Below are positions 1-8,799 of a stretch of DNA of 64,000 nt, piece by piece; the first letter of the stretch is position 1, and the number at the start of each line of letters is the position of its first letter. The DNA comes from Eustoma russellianum (taxonomy: Eukaryota; Streptophyta; Magnoliopsida; Gentianales; Gentianaceae). The DNA lies in assembly GCA_036186865.1 (NCBI GenBank), contig AP025041.1, forward strand, positions 37,484,769 through 37,548,768, given 5' to 3'. Under the pieces are notes generated by a model that was given only the letters and a program-made list of their open reading frames with translations, was not told where the DNA came from and did no database searches. The translations under genes and the position numbers were made by a program.

Positions 1-260
1 CTCTTTCCATAAATGGCAAGTGTTTGTCCTTAGCACTGCTAAGTTCCATTTTCGCTCTACGCAAATGCTTGTTTCCAACTTGCTCTATGCTAATAGTTTG
101 CAAATATTTGTCTTCAATTATGCCAAAAGAGTATCGTTGATATATAGATTCTCTGCCGAAGTATTAAGCTTCAGTTTTTGTACTTGGCTCTTCAGCTTTG
201 CCATGCCTTAATGAATCTTTAAAAGTGGGAAAGTCTTTGTCCCTTCTTTGTCAATACTCT
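1..260. repeat. Degenerate tandem repeat in the internal region of gag-only copy 1
   Basis: Imperfect units containing TTTGCAA(A/G)TATTTGTCTTCA alternate with TTGCTCTA and TTAATAG. The same units are much cleaner in copy 2 (48180-48440) and copy 3 (61540-61770), where the period is about 55 bp. The block lies between the hairpin array and the 3' LTR in element orientation. The short open frame here is a by-product of the repeat and is not called as a gene. Confidence 0.6.
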
Positions 261-299
261 CAGTTTTGCTGAGCTGAAATTGGTGGACTTGTCTTCTTG

Positions 300-1865
300 T
301 CGAGACTTGCTGAACTCCTCAATTCTGCTGAGGCGAAAATATAGGGAACTTATCCCGCTGTTGAGTCCTGATCAACCTTCTCAGACCTGCCGAGGTAAGG
401 ATAATATTGAGATCTGCTCAACCTTCTCAGACCTGCTGAGGTAAAGATATAGGAAACTTATCCCGCTCTGCTGAGACCTGCTCAGTCTCCCAGACCTGCT
501 TGGGGTAAAGATAATGTTGAGACCTGCTCAACCTTCTCAGACCTGCTGAGGAAAAGATATAGGAAACTTATCCCGCTCTGCTGAGACCTGCTCAGTCTCC
601 CAGACCTGCTGGAGTAAAGATAATGTTGAGACCTGCTCAACCTTCTCAGACCTGCTGAGGTAAAGATATAGGGAACTTATCCCGCTCTGCTGAGACCTGC
701 TCAATCTCCCAGACCTGCTGGGGTAAAGATAATGTTGAGACCTGCTCAACCTTCTCAGACCTGCTGAGGTAAAGATATAGGGAACTTATCCCGCTCTGCT
801 GAGACCTGCTCAGTCTCCCAGACCTGCTGGGGTAAAGATAATGTTGAGACCTACTCAACCTTCTCAGACCTGCTGAGGTAAAGATATAGGGAACTTATCC
901 CGCTCTGCTGAGACCTGCTCAGTCTCCCAAATCTGCTGGAGTAAAGATAATGTTGAGACCTGCTCAACCTTCTCAGACCTGATGAGGTAAAGATATAGGG
1001 AACTTATCCTGCTCTGCTGAGACATGCTCAGTCTTCCAGACCTGCTGAGGTAAAGATAATGTTGAGACATGCTCAACCTTCTCAGACCTGCTGAGGTATA
1101 GGGAACTTATCCCGCTCTGCTGAGACCTGCTCAGTCTCCCAGACCTGCTGGGGTAAAGATAATGTTGAGACCTGCTCAACCTCCCAGACCTGCTGGGGTA
1201 AGAATATCGGAAAACCTGTCCCATCCTGCTGAGACCTGCTCAGCCTTCCAGACCTGATGGGGTAAGAATATCGGGAAACCTGTCCCATTCTGCTGAGACC
1301 TGCTCAGCCTTCCAGACCTTCTGGGTAAAGATAATGTTGAGACCTGCTCAACCTCCCAGACCTGGGGGTAAGAATATCGGGAAACCTGTCCCATCCTGCT
1401 GAGACCTGCTCAGCCTTCCAGATTTGCTGGGTAAAGATAATGTTGAGACCTGCTCAACCTCTCAGACCTGCTGGGGTAAGAATATCGGGAAACCTGTCAC
1501 ATCCTGCTGAGACCTGCTCAGCCTTCCAGACCTGCTGGGGTAAGAATATCGGGAAACCTGTCCCATCCTCCTGAGACCTGCTGAGCCTTCCAGACTTGCT
1601 AGGTAAAGATAATGTTGAGACCTGCTCAACCTCCCAGACCTGGTGGGGTAAGAATATCGGGAAACATGTCCCATCCTGCTGAGACCTGCTCAGCCTTCTA
1701 GACCTGCTGGGTAAAGATAATGTTGAGACCTGCTCAACCTCTCAGACCTGCTGGGGTAAGAATATCGGGAAACCTGTCTCATCCTGCTGAGACCTGCTCA
1801 ACCTTCCAGACCTGCTGGGTAAAGATAATGTTGAGACCTGCTCAACCTTCCAGACCTGCTGGGGT
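300..1865. repeat. Hairpin minisatellite of gag-only copy 1 (109-bp higher-order period on the left)
   Basis: This is a long tandem array of short inverted repeats of the form stem-ACCTG-stem'. The observed stems are TTGAG/CTCAA, CTCAG/CTGAG, CCCAG/CTGGG and CTGAG/CTCAG. Hairpins are separated by short linkers such as GTAAAGATAATG. A second linker type, GGGAACTTATCCC or GGGAAACCTGTCCC, is itself a 4-bp hairpin. From about 430 to 1190 the higher-order period is 109 bp, visible as near-identical blocks starting near 537, 646, 755, 864, 973 and 1082. To the right the units become shorter and less regular. Open frames across the array exist only because it is repetitive. Confidence 0.9.
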
Positions 1866-2096
1866 ATGCCCCCACTTTTGTTGTGGGCGATAGATAAGCA
1901 TAAATTATAGGTCCATGCACCATATGGTGACTTAACTTTCCAGGCTAAATGCCAAATACAAATGTCCAGTTGAATATAAGAAACTGACCCCTTGAAAACA
2001 TAAGGCTGGACCAAGAGATACCGGACGAGCATAAGAAGAGATAAGCCATGATTCGATTGAATCAGAGATTGCTGTCATTAGGTCAGCCTTATATGC
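1866..2096. other. Spacer between hairpin array and gag in gag-only copy 1
   Basis: This is non-coding DNA conserved in the other copies (49384-49610 and 62900-63115). It begins with GTATGCCCCCACTTT, which on the element's sense strand is a purine tract ending GTGGGGGCATAC and resembles the polypurine tract next to the 3' LTR. No gene is seen. Confidence 0.5.
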
Positions 2097-2944
2097 TCAG
2101 AAATCCGTATCTCCTCTTTCATCAGGATCTGAATCCTCCTCACTAAGGAAACCTTGATGAAACCCAAATTTGCAGTTCTCATCTGGAGGGGGTTTACCAA
2201 AGTTTAGCCTGTTGTGGAGCCTAGATCTCGGACTATAAAAACGTTGCAGATGTCCCAACTCGATAAGACGCTCAATCTCTTGTTCGAGCTGACGACAATC
2301 TTCTGTATCGTGCCCAATATCATGATGATAAAAGCAGTATAGTTGGGGGTTTCTTCTGTGAACTGGTCCGGCCAAGGGCTGGGGCTCTTTTGCCAGATAT
2401 TTTTTCCTCATGTAGGAAAGGACATGGGCTTTTGAAGCCAGTAGAGAGTTCCTTTCCTTTCCTCGTCCTCCTAACCGAATCTTAACAGAGCACCTTTCTT
2501 GCAACGGTGCTTTGCCTTTATCATCAACTTTTCTGCCCTGTTTGAAAGGCAGGGAAACTTTTTGATTGCATCTCAAGCTCTGGTGGCCAGGCTTTTGTTT
2601 TGGTCGTCTCGCCTTGGCCATAAACTCAACTTGACGCCTGGTACAGTAACCAAGCCGATTAGGAGAATACTCCATGTGATCCAGTGGGTGAGAATTATTA
2701 GAACGGGACCCACTGGACTTTACTGCAGATGCCTTCCCCTTCATTTCCTTCACTACAGCTTGGAAGACTCTGGGTTTTGAGCCACATAACGAATGGCTCG
2801 TATGTGCTCTTCATATGTGAAGGCAATGGGAGTTGAGGATTCTCCTGGCTCCGTAGAGCATTGATCAGTTTGTTGCTAAGAAGATCTTTGGCTCCTCCTG
2901 GATGTCATATATTGCTTGGACCATTGAATGTCTTTTTTACTCAT
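2097..2944 (-). pseudogene. Gag-like nucleocapsid gene of gag-only copy 1 (broken)
   Basis: This corresponds to the intact 288-residue gag of copy 3. The C-terminal 218 residues are open from 2753 down to 2097 and include the zinc-knuckle-like motif CFYHHDIGHDTEDC (spacing C-x2-H-x4-H-x4-C), followed by a QLEQEIERLIELGHLQRF helix typical of plant Ty3/gypsy gag C-termini. Upstream, an ATG at 2942-2944 begins the same N-terminus as copy 3. The frame then meets an in-frame TAG where copies 2 and 3 have CAG, and a one-base loss near the ATG at 2753. The start was chosen by alignment to copy 3. The product would be an RNA-binding particle protein. As read here it is not expressible as one chain. 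Confidence 0.8.
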
Positions 2945-3044
2945 CTTTCTCTCAATAGCTTCCTAATATAATTAGAAAAGCTCTGAGTAATCGTCAGAAA
3001 AACTTTGAGTAGCTGTTTTCTAGGTTAAGGGACTAAGGGGCCGT

Positions 3045-3060
3045 CCTTCTAAGCGCCAAA
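3045..3060 (-). promoter_or_regulatory. Primer-binding site of gag-only copy 1
   Basis: Directly inside the 5' LTR the minus strand reads TTTGGCGCTTAGAAGG. TGGCGC lies two bases from the LTR edge, as expected for a tRNA primer site in Ty3/gypsy-type elements. Copy 2 has TTTGGCGCTAGAAGG, so this copy carries one inserted base. I cannot name the tRNA with confidence. Confidence 0.6.
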
Positions 3061-4039
3061 TGATGAAGCCGGATATTCACCAAGGGTTTAGATGACCTCG
3101 AAACAGATTCGTCAGTTAACTTGAAGAGTTGTCAACTGGGATCGAAAGTATGTAGCAGGAATAGCGCCAAATATCCTGCACAAAGAAGCACATGTCAGAG
3201 GTCCCGGGGGTTGGTCCCGGAAAAAACCCTCTGACGCTCAAGTCAGTTTGGGTCATATCTCACTGAGTTTATAATGTAAAAGGGTGAGTTAGGATTTTCT
3301 CACAGTATTTACCGAGGAGCAGAGTGTATGGATATGCTATAGAGTAGAGATGTTTTTACTCCCAAGTTGACCTCCTCTCTTTGTTTTGATTGCCTTGCTT
3401 TTAGACTTTCCCGCCTTTTACATCTGATAATAGATAATTGGATAAGATGTTTGCTTGGGGCAGAAAGCCCAAGACGTTGTAGGTCTGCTGATGTGGTCAA
3501 TAGTCTGACTGATATGATCAATAGGTCGGCCTGATTGATGTAACTAGTAGACCGGCTGTTTGGCGTGTTCTGTAAGAATAGCCAGCTGTAATCACTACGT
3601 TTGAAGAGTATCTGTTTGAGGGTCCTACGAAATAATATCTTAGCAAGGTTCATTTGCTGTGGTACACAGCTGAACCTTGCTGAAGTGCATGACTTGCTGT
3701 GGTACACAGCTGACCCTTGCCGAAGTCCGAAGTACACAACTTGCTGCGGTACACAGCTAAATTTTGCCGAAGAGTATGACTAAGCAGTGTCTAGATGAAG
3801 TGTCCTGAGGTGCAGCATTTGAATCATACATTGAAGTTGATGCCGAGGTACAAACCTTGGCATACTTTTTGGTGTTACGAGGGTGTTGCGTTGTCCTACT
3901 GAAGTGCAGCCGAGGCTGAATTGCCATATTTAGGCGCTGAATTGTTGAACTGCTGAACTGTAATACTTGGAACGCTGAACTACTGAAATTGAGTTGTTGA
4001 CTGTTGTTGACTAACGGATGGTTCAATTATGGTTTATCA
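3061..4039 (-). repeat. 5' LTR of gag-only copy 1 (979 bp)
   Basis: On the plus strand the LTR runs from TGATGAAGCCGG to GGTTTATCA, giving TG...CA ends. It is homologous to the LTRs at 46928-47836, 50565-51474 and 59563-60527. It contains a strong hairpin at 3643-3680 and a GC-rich CCCGGGG-like inverted repeat that is decayed here. Small open frames inside it are not genes. Confidence 0.85.
3643..3680. other. 38-nt hairpin conserved in the gag-only LTRs
   Basis: The arms GCAAGGTTCA and TGAACCTTGC (10 bp) enclose a TTT bulge and a second stem, GCTGTG/CACAGC, with a GTA loop. This gives sixteen perfect base pairs in total. The same structure is unchanged in both LTRs of copy 2 (47517-47554 and 51153-51190) and is decayed in copy 3. 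The inner GCTGTGGTACACAGC hairpin is repeated downstream with about 45-bp spacing. Confidence 0.75.
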
Positions 4040-4120
4040 TAAGTTGTTGAAAGAAAAGAAAAATCAGTTTCATGTATAAGTTTAAATTTAGTCTCAACAC
4101 ATAGTTAAAGAGAAAGATGA

Positions 4121-4307
4121 CAGGTTTTGGATCAACTAGTAAGGTTGTTATTTTGTGACTTTGAGATCACAGGTTAAAGCCACGAAAACAGCCTCTTACA
4201 TAAAATGAATGGTAAAGATGCATACGTAAGATTGCAAAGTGTTTGGTTCCGTCTACGAACCTTGCGCATACGCGGAATCCTAATACAACATAAACGCCGT
4301 TTACATG
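4121..4307 (+). mobile_element. tRNA-derived SINE, Au-like, with target-site duplication
   Basis: The segment carries a tRNA-like head (GGATCAACTAGTAAGGTTGTTA as box A region, GATCACAGGTTAAAGCC as a decayed box B region), then the Au-type landmarks CAGCCTCTTACA, GGTAAAGATGCATACGTA and CCTTGCGCATACGCGGAATC. It is flanked by direct repeats GTTAAAGAGAAAGATGA (4104-4120) and GTTAAAGAGAAAGTTGA (4308-4324), 16 of 17 bases identical, which mark the insertion. The element would be transcribed by RNA polymerase III and mobilised by LINE machinery. Au identity is from memory of the family. Confidence 0.75.
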
Positions 4308-4324
4308 GTTAAAGAGAAAGTTGA

Positions 4325-4769
4325 TTTTCCCGGAAAAAGTTCCCTTTTTAATGAAATAAAAATGTCAATTCCTTCAAACATTTGAGGATATGTTAAGATT
4401 TGATAAGAGTTAATTAGATTTTTTTCACAATATAATGTTACCGTGTCTGAAACATTACTTATCCTTAGACAAAAAGAAAAATTTCAAAAATTAGAACTAA
4501 AGCTATATGGCATTCTGAAGTGATCGTTAGTTAAAAGAATTAATATTTCAAGGCAAAATAATAGTTTTTGGCAAATGATAAAGCGAAAAGAATGAAGAAA
4601 TTACTTGCGTGATTCATGTGTTTTAAATGTTAATTAAGTGCAAGTTAATATGTACACAGAATTACAATAGTACTGTGTATAATTACAACATATTATATGT
4701 ACATACATGTGGCACATGAAACTTCTTTGACAAATAAGTGTTTTTATAATGTCTACGTCAAAAAATGTA
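4325..4769. other. Intergenic, AT-rich
   Basis: AT-rich unique-looking sequence with no open frame, repeat or RNA gene that I can support. Confidence 0.5.
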
Positions 4770-4785
4770 CATGTCAAGAAATTTC

Positions 4786-5033
4786 TTGAAGCAAAGGCGA
4801 AATACCTTGTCGTCCAGTCCTAAAAAGTATCGTGGAAGATATCAATCAGCAACCCAGCGGCCCCTTAGGTTGGGTGAGGACTTACGCAGTGACCTGCACA
4901 AGGTGTCTCCTGCAAACCAGGCATTCAGCCTAGCAGCAGTGGAACACACATACTGTACGTATCCCTGGAAATCGAACTTTTAATCTCTTGAAACAAATTT
5001 AATCTGAGTACCAACTAGACTATGCCTTAGGGT
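4786..5033 (-). mobile_element. tRNA-derived SINE on the minus strand with 16-bp target-site duplication
   Basis: On the minus strand the 5' end reads GACCCTAAGGCATAGTCTAG, giving a good box A (TAGTCTAGTTGG, complement of 5011-5022), followed about 35 bases later by a box B-like AGTTCGATTTCC (complement of 4967-4977). Direct repeats CATGTCAAGAAATTTC (4770-4785) and CATATCAAGAAATTTC (5034-5049) flank it and differ at one base. Size (248 bp) and organisation fit a plant SINE. I do not recognise the exact family. The short plus-strand open frame here is a shadow. Confidence 0.7.
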
Positions 5034-5049
5034 CATATCAAGAAATTTC

Positions 5050-5818
5050 CAAAAATACATTCCGACGTCTTCATAATAAGCGTTTTCATTGCCTTTACCT
5101 ATGATTTATTTTGTGTATCGTTGGTTTCTAAATGTTTCCCAATTTAAGGTAGGCTTGAGAAAACTTGAAAGCTTTTTTCCCCCCTGATACAACAACTAAA
5201 ATTTGATGATAATACTTAACACAATATATTATCAATTACTAAAATACTGTTCGCATAACTTTTCTATTATTAAAACGCCCTGATCAGATATAAAATTTAC
5301 CAAACAGCGTTTCTTGGATTCCAAGTTCTCACTAAAAATTTGCTTCGAATGAAACTTTTTGCAAAAAAAAAAAAAAAACAATTTGTGTCTACTGAATTCG
5401 TATGATAAGTTGCATTAAAAAAATTCTCAACAAAGTTAGATAAGTCACCTTGTCAGACGGGTGATTTTCCGATCTTACGTAGTCATATATAAATTATTAG
5501 AAAGTTAAATGGAATAATGGGAACAAATATTTCCATTGTCCCCGTGCAGGGGGAGCGGTGTGGGGGTAACGGTTGCCTTTTCTGCTTTAATATTTTCAGC
5601 CTTGGCATGAACATGAAAATACGGGTATCATTGGGAGCGGGATCTCCTAACTCCCCCCCATGGGCGATAGCAAAGAACCGCTCGCCACGTGGCAGTTCGA
5701 AGAGTGGTGAGGTTAGATGAGGGTCACCTCCACCCAGCCTCACCACCCCCTGCTGTCACGTGATGGACGTTCACAAGGAGGTGAGAGACTGAGCGGTCAG
5801 GGGATCCGGACCCGTATC
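5050..5818. other. Intergenic with a GC-rich patch
   Basis: AT-rich DNA with a 15-A run near 5364, then a GC-rich patch (about 5536-5790) containing GGGAGCGGGATCTCC and several CCCC/GGGG runs. Open frames on both strands of the patch have no recognisable domain. It may be a fragment of an old transposon, but I cannot classify it. Confidence 0.4.
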
Positions 5819-6746
5819 ATTGTTGCCACCTATGATAAAACGATACATAGGTAATTCTTCATTCATTCTGAATGCACATATTAGTGCTGCTATAATTTGG
5901 TAAAGTCTGTCTTGAAGTGTTGAAATACAGCTCCAGAATAAAAAATAATACTCTCTCCGTTCCAATATTCTTTAGATCGAGGGAGTACATCTTTTTTAGT
6001 AGATGTATGCTGGTAACTATGTCTGTTAACACAATCAACATCAAATATTGTATCTGCTTTTTATTTTCTCCACCTTTTTGCCTAATTATATTGGGCCTAA
6101 AGATTGGTCAAAATTGGATGGGATTCTACGTTTACAAAAAAATAAGCCCAGCCTGAATGATAATTGGGAATTTGGTGAACCTGTTAACAAGTAAACTAAA
6201 TGGTCGTGGTCGTGGACAAAAACATTTTCCTTAAATTCTTCATTCTATCTCAAATTCTACGACAGTAAATGTTCATATTTCTTATATGAGGAGCTATACC
6301 CTGATCTGAAAAGTCTCTCTCGTTCCAGTTCTAAGAAATTTTGTGAAAAATATAAATCAGATCACTTAACGGTTTTTTAGGTGAAAGCTCCAAGACTTGA
6401 TGCACACAAAGTGTCTAGAGCTTCTTGAGCATCATGCACTTTGTCCTCATTTCCTAGGCTTCCTATCCAGCATGCAGTTTGTCCACTTGTTTTTTTATTC
6501 CATTCTGCAATGTACAATCGAGTTTCGATACAACAGTTTAGTGAAATTATGGGTCTTGGACACCTGACTTTCATCCCTATCATGTTGTGGTTCAAGCTGA
6601 TAAGAATCTGGTTGTGGTTTTCGGTCATAAAATTTCAGTTTAGTGAAATTACCTAGTACAACGGATCCCATGTGGAAAGTCACATGTAGATCAGATTTTC
6701 CCTTTGAGTTCATTGCTAGTAACATAGCAAATGGTGCGGATTTAGA
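5819..6746. repeat. Left copy of a ~928-bp duplication abutting the N gap
   Basis: The segment from ATTGTTGCCACC to GGTGCGGATTTAGA recurs at 7743-8669. The only difference I could find is one extra T in a T run near 6521. It ends exactly at the first N. It has no certain gene. It could be a true tandem duplication or the same locus placed twice. Confidence 0.9.
5951..5985. mobile_element. Stowaway-like MITE remnant
   Basis: CTCTCTCCGTTCC at the left and CGAGGGAG at the right are flanked by TA on both sides. This matches the CTCCCTCCGT-type terminal repeats and TA target site of Stowaway MITEs (Tc1/mariner-derived). Only 35 bp remain, so it is an internally deleted remnant. The identical copy at 7875-7909 lies in the duplicated segment. 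Confidence 0.4.
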
Positions 6747-7742
6747 NNNNNNNNNNNNNNNNNNNNNNNNNNNNNNNNNNNNNNNNNNNNNNNNNNNNNN
6801 NNNNNNNNNNNNNNNNNNNNNNNNNNNNNNNNNNNNNNNNNNNNNNNNNNNNNNNNNNNNNNNNNNNNNNNNNNNNNNNNNNNNNNNNNNNNNNNNNNNN
6901 NNNNNNNNNNNNNNNNNNNNNNNNNNNNNNNNNNNNNNNNNNNNNNNNNNNNNNNNNNNNNNNNNNNNNNNNNNNNNNNNNNNNNNNNNNNNNNNNNNNN
7001 NNNNNNNNNNNNNNNNNNNNNNNNNNNNNNNNNNNNNNNNNNNNNNNNNNNNNNNNNNNNNNNNNNNNNNNNNNNNNNNNNNNNNNNNNNNNNNNNNNNN
7101 NNNNNNNNNNNNNNNNNNNNNNNNNNNNNNNNNNNNNNNNNNNNNNNNNNNNNNNNNNNNNNNNNNNNNNNNNNNNNNNNNNNNNNNNNNNNNNNNNNNN
7201 NNNNNNNNNNNNNNNNNNNNNNNNNNNNNNNNNNNNNNNNNNNNNNNNNNNNNNNNNNNNNNNNNNNNNNNNNNNNNNNNNNNNNNNNNNNNNNNNNNNN
7301 NNNNNNNNNNNNNNNNNNNNNNNNNNNNNNNNNNNNNNNNNNNNNNNNNNNNNNNNNNNNNNNNNNNNNNNNNNNNNNNNNNNNNNNNNNNNNNNNNNNN
7401 NNNNNNNNNNNNNNNNNNNNNNNNNNNNNNNNNNNNNNNNNNNNNNNNNNNNNNNNNNNNNNNNNNNNNNNNNNNNNNNNNNNNNNNNNNNNNNNNNNNN
7501 NNNNNNNNNNNNNNNNNNNNNNNNNNNNNNNNNNNNNNNNNNNNNNNNNNNNNNNNNNNNNNNNNNNNNNNNNNNNNNNNNNNNNNNNNNNNNNNNNNNN
7601 NNNNNNNNNNNNNNNNNNNNNNNNNNNNNNNNNNNNNNNNNNNNNNNNNNNNNNNNNNNNNNNNNNNNNNNNNNNNNNNNNNNNNNNNNNNNNNNNNNNN
7701 NNNNNNNNNNNNNNNNNNNNNNNNNNNNNNNNNNNNNNNNNN
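6747..7742. other. Assembly gap (996 N)
   Basis: An unbroken run of N. Open frames reported through it are meaningless. Both flanks are copies of the same ~928-bp sequence. Confidence 1.
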
Positions 7743-8669
7743 ATTGTTGCCACCTATGATAAAACGATACATAGGTAATTCTTCATTCATTCTGAATGCA
7801 CATATTAGTGCTGCTATAATTTGGTAAAGTCTGTCTTGAAGTGTTGAAATACAGCTCCAGAATAAAAAATAATACTCTCTCCGTTCCAATATTCTTTAGA
7901 TCGAGGGAGTACATCTTTTTTAGTAGATGTATGCTGGTAACTATGTCTGTTAACACAATCAACATCAAATATTGTATCTGCTTTTTATTTTCTCCACCTT
8001 TTTGCCTAATTATATTGGGCCTAAAGATTGGTCAAAATTGGATGGGATTCTACGTTTACAAAAAAATAAGCCCAGCCTGAATGATAATTGGGAATTTGGT
8101 GAACCTGTTAACAAGTAAACTAAATGGTCGTGGTCGTGGACAAAAACATTTTCCTTAAATTCTTCATTCTATCTCAAATTCTACGACAGTAAATGTTCAT
8201 ATTTCTTATATGAGGAGCTATACCCTGATCTGAAAAGTCTCTCTCGTTCCAGTTCTAAGAAATTTTGTGAAAAATATAAATCAGATCACTTAACGGTTTT
8301 TTAGGTGAAAGCTCCAAGACTTGATGCACACAAAGTGTCTAGAGCTTCTTGAGCATCATGCACTTTGTCCTCATTTCCTAGGCTTCCTATCCAGCATGCA
8401 GTTTGTCCACTTGTTTTTTTATTCCATTCTGCAATGTACAATCGAGTTCGATACAACAGTTTAGTGAAATTATGGGTCTTGGACACCTGACTTTCATCCC
8501 TATCATGTTGTGGTTCAAGCTGATAAGAATCTGGTTGTGGTTTTCGGTCATAAAATTTCAGTTTAGTGAAATTACCTAGTACAACGGATCCCATGTGGAA
8601 AGTCACATGTAGATCAGATTTTCCCTTTGAGTTCATTGCTAGTAACATAGCAAATGGTGCGGATTTAGA
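7743..8669. repeat. Right copy of the ~928-bp duplication abutting the N gap
   Basis: The counterpart of 5819-6746, starting at the first base after the gap. The single-base indel relative to the left copy keeps a 143-residue minus-strand frame open here that is broken in the left copy. Confidence 0.9.
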
Positions 8670-8732
8670 CACGAGGGCTTTTGGTTGGAGATCAAGTGCA
8701 TCGCTGCTGCAACTTTCTTTGAACTTAATCAT
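8301..8732 (-). CDS. Unrecognised 143-codon open frame
   Basis: This is an uninterrupted minus-strand frame from an ATG at 8732. I recognise no domain. The predicted chain is mixed hydrophilic with a short hydrophobic stretch around residues 25-33 and no clear signal peptide. The left duplicate (6377-6746) carries the same sequence with one extra T, which shifts the frame, so the two copies cannot both encode this protein. It could be a small real exon, a fragment of an old element or a chance frame. There is no adjacent gene to give context. Confidence 0.15.
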   Translation of the reverse strand: MIKFKESCSSDALDLQPKALVSKSAPFAMLLAMNSKGKSDLHVTFHMGSVVLGNFTKLKFYDRKPQPDSYQLEPQHDRDESQVSKTHNFTKLLYRTRLYIAEWNKKTSGQTACWIGSLGNEDKVHDAQEALDTLCASSLGAFT

Positions 8733-8784
8733 TCAAGTGCTTCGATGCTGCAACTTTCTTTGAACTTAATTATTCAAGTGCATG
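8698..8784. repeat. Short tandem duplication (two ~43-bp units)
   Basis: Two adjacent units containing GCTGCAACTTTCTTTGAACT and ATTCAAGTGC follow each other with a few changes. The surrounding GAGGGCTT...GGTTGGAGATCAA also recurs on both sides, suggesting replication slippage. Confidence 0.7.
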
Positions 8785-8799
8785 AGGGCTTGTGGTTGG

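Larger units (their letters stand above)
1..4039 (-). mobile_element. Gag-only LTR retrotransposon (TR-GAG-like), copy 1, cut by left window edge
   Basis: This is one of three related copies in the window (others at 46928-51474 and 59563-64000). Read on the minus strand the order is 5' LTR (3061-4039), a TGGCGC-type primer-binding site, a gag-like gene (2097-2944), a spacer, a hairpin-rich minisatellite (about 300-1865) and an AT-rich repeat running off the window. No protease, integrase or reverse transcriptase is seen in any copy, so the family must depend on another element for mobility. Gag-only elements of this design are known in plants as TR-GAG. The 3' LTR would lie left of base 1. 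The five bases after the LTR are TAAGT, but the matching target duplication is outside the window. Confidence 0.85.

Noticed and set aside
300..1865. Possible CRISPR-like array (regular repeats with spacers)
   Set aside because: The linkers are themselves repeated, the setting is a plant retrotransposon, there are no cas genes, and the period is irregular.
537..2032. A series of 68-96-codon open frames on the minus strand with SRSGRLSRSQ-type repeats
   Set aside because: They are the hairpin minisatellite read as protein. They overlap one another, lack any domain and recur wherever the array occurs (48678-49290, 62372-62719).
5536..5790. GC-rich patch as a CpG-island promoter
   Set aside because: No gene follows on either strand, and the patch looks like part of an old repeat.
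6495..7889. Long open frames of 345-464 codons on both strands
   Set aside because: They consist almost wholly of N translated as unknown residues across the gap.
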